From assembly GCA_027314515.1 (NCBI GenBank), contig DAHVAR010000146.1, forward strand, positions 1 to 52,135: a stretch of DNA of 52,135 nucleotides. Direction: 5' to 3'. This document shows positions 50,993 through 52,135 of this stretch, piece by piece. The DNA is from Actinomycetota bacterium (lineage in GTDB: Bacteria > Actinomycetota > Actinomycetes > Streptosporangiales > Streptosporangiaceae). A model generated the notes under the pieces. It made no database searches. It had not been told where the DNA came from and saw only the letters and a program-made list of their open reading frames with translations. Every line of letters begins with the position of its first letter. Within the stretch, counting starts at the first letter, position 1. A program made the position numbers and the translations under genes.

Positions 50993-52135
50993 ATGACCAT
51001 CGATAGCGGCAGCCGGAGCGCGCTAGCTCAGCTTGAGTCGCTGATCGGCTCGCTGCCGCCCGACTGCAAGCTCCCTTCCTACCGTGAGCTACAGCAGCGC
51101 TACCGGCTCAGCCCGGCCACGGTTCAGCGCCTGCTCGCCGACCTGGCCCGGCGCGGGCTGCTGGTCACCAAGCCAGGCAGCGGCACGTTCACCGCATCGA
51201 GGCGCGCGGCCCGGCCGCCAGCGGATCTGTCCTGGCAGACCCTCGTCCTCGGCAGCCGGGCCGGGCTCGGGCCCGATCTGGACTGGCTCGTCGACCCGTT
51301 GCCACCGGATGCGATCGGACTGGCCAGCAGCTTTCCCGATGACCGGCTGCAGCCGCTGGGCCTGCTCGCGGCGGCGTCGTCGCGGGCCGCCAGGCGGCCG
51401 CAGGCATGGAGCCGGCTGCCTGCTGAGGGGCTGGCAGAGTTGCGCAGCTATCTCGCCGACGAGGCCGGCGGCGGGCTTGCGGCGTCGAACGTGCTCATCA
51501 CCTCCGGCGGGCAGTCGTCGCTGTCGGCCGTCTTCCGTCACCTGTGCGCGCCCGGCGATCCGCTCATCGTCGAATCGCCGACCTACGTCGGAGCGCTCGC
51601 GGCCGCCAAGGCAGCCGGGCTCGTGCTGGTGCCCGTTCCCGGTGACTCCGCTGGCGTCCTGCCGGACGCGCTGGCCGACGCGTTCAGCCGGACCGGCGCC
51701 CGGCTGGCGTACCTGCAGCCGCGATACGCCAACCCGTCCGGCTCGCTGCTGGCCCAAGACCGCCGCGAGCCCGTGCTGGACGCGGTCGCGCGGGCAGGCG
51801 CGTTCCTGCTCGAAGACGACTGGATGCGGGACTTCGACCTGGGTCAGCCGTCGCCGCCGCCGCTGATCAGCCACGACGACGATGGACATGTGATCTACCT
51901 GCGCTCGGTGTCCAAGCCGATCGCCGCCGGGCTGCGGGTGTCCGGGCTGGCCGCGCGCGGGCCGGTGCTCGCCCGGCTGCGCCGCGGCCGGGTCAGCGAT
52001 GATCTGTTCGTCGCGCCGGTTCTGCAGCAGATCGCCGTGGACGTGCTGACCGCGCCCGGCTGGCCGCGGCACCTGGCCACTGTCAGGCGCCAGTTGCGGG
52101 AGCGGCGGGACGCGCTCGTCGCCGCCGTTGCCGGG
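50993..52135 (+). CDS. MocR-type GntR regulator with aminotransferase domain (3' end outside the window)
   Basis: 381 codons are open to the window edge. Residues 1-70 are a GntR winged helix: LPPDCKLPSYRELQQRYRLSPATVQRLLADLARRGLLVTKPGSGTFTA. From about residue 95 a fold-type I aminotransferase domain follows: ITSGGQSSLSAVFRHLCAPGDPLIVESPTYVGAL, QPRYANPSGSLL, LLEDDWMRDFD and the PLP lysine K308 in RSVSKPIAAGLRVSG. Such proteins sense PLP adducts and control neighbouring genes. The ATG has TATTGT (50982-50987) five bases upstream and a small palindrome GAAG-TG-CTTC at 50972-50981. It diverges from the LigD-type gene. Confidence 0.9.
   Translation, partial: MTIDSGSRSALAQLESLIGSLPPDCKLPSYRELQQRYRLSPATVQRLLADLARRGLLVTKPGSGTFTASRRAARPPADLSWQTLVLGSRAGLGPDLDWLVDPLPPDAIGLASSFPDDRLQPLGLLAAASSRAARRPQAWSRLPAEGLAELRSYLADEAGGGLAASNVLITSGGQSSLSAVFRHLCAPGDPLIVESPTYVGALAAAKAAGLVLVPVPGDSAGVLPDALADAFSRTGARLAYLQPRYANPSGSLLAQDRREPVLDAVARAGAFLLEDDWMRDFDLGQPSPPPLISHDDDGHVIYLRSVSKPIAAGLRVSGLAARGPVLARLRRGRVSDDLFVAPVLQQIAVDVLTAPGWPRHLATVRRQLRERRDALVAAVAG

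Overview
The window is very G+C-rich DNA with G/C-ending codons, many GTG starts and stop/start overlaps. Its gene families (DUF1707, DUF4232, DUF6295, DUF574 methyltransferase, F420-type LLM oxidoreductase, GlgC/GlgM, the DUF3093-dut-DUF3710-TrkA block) point to a soil-type filamentous actinomycete, perhaps Streptosporangiales-like. The genus cannot be read from this sequence. No phage, insertion sequence, integrase or CRISPR array is visible.

Layout. 1-9.6 kb: a tRNA-Asn, an ECF sigma factor with a SnoaL-like tail, a MarR/MFS-efflux pair with readable operators, a DinB-like protein, a dienelactone hydrolase/DUF6295 pair, a second DNA-polymerase sliding clamp, and three envelope proteins. 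10.1-18.1 kb: a dipeptide-type ABC importer (lipoprotein, two permeases, fused double ATPase) followed by a gamma-glutamyltranspeptidase without a signal peptide, which suggests import and internal cleavage of gamma-glutamyl peptides; a 45-codon ORF not noted by length-based calling is coupled to the first permease. 18.1-22.5 kb: a five-gene DUF4129/MoxR/DUF58 membrane operon. 22.7-33.1 kb: three PIN toxin-antitoxin modules scattered among a double ABC exporter operon, an MBL hydrolase, an MFS transporter, an HhH-GPD repair protein and small membrane proteins. 33.2-36.9 kb: two divergent citrate-synthase-fold genes, one with an N-terminal helix-turn-helix, and a DUF574 methyltransferase. 37-41.1 kb: a VOC protein, the glgC-glgM maltose-1-phosphate/alpha-glucan genes and a methyltransferase. 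41.2-48.3 kb: a rearranged version of the conserved actinobacterial dut locus carrying a 130-bp duplication and a RelA/SpoT remnant. 48.3-52.1 kb: an F420-type oxidoreductase, a LigD-type polymerase and a MocR-type regulator cut by the window end.

Two themes cross the window. First, short tandem repeats with periods of 15-18 bp (or 30) occur at more than ten loci: within genes the period is a multiple of three and makes linker pentapeptides, while at gene edges it is often 16-17. Second, several genes have a TANNNT box 6-7 nt before the ATG and no ribosome binding site, as expected of leaderless transcripts; all three antitoxin genes are of this kind.
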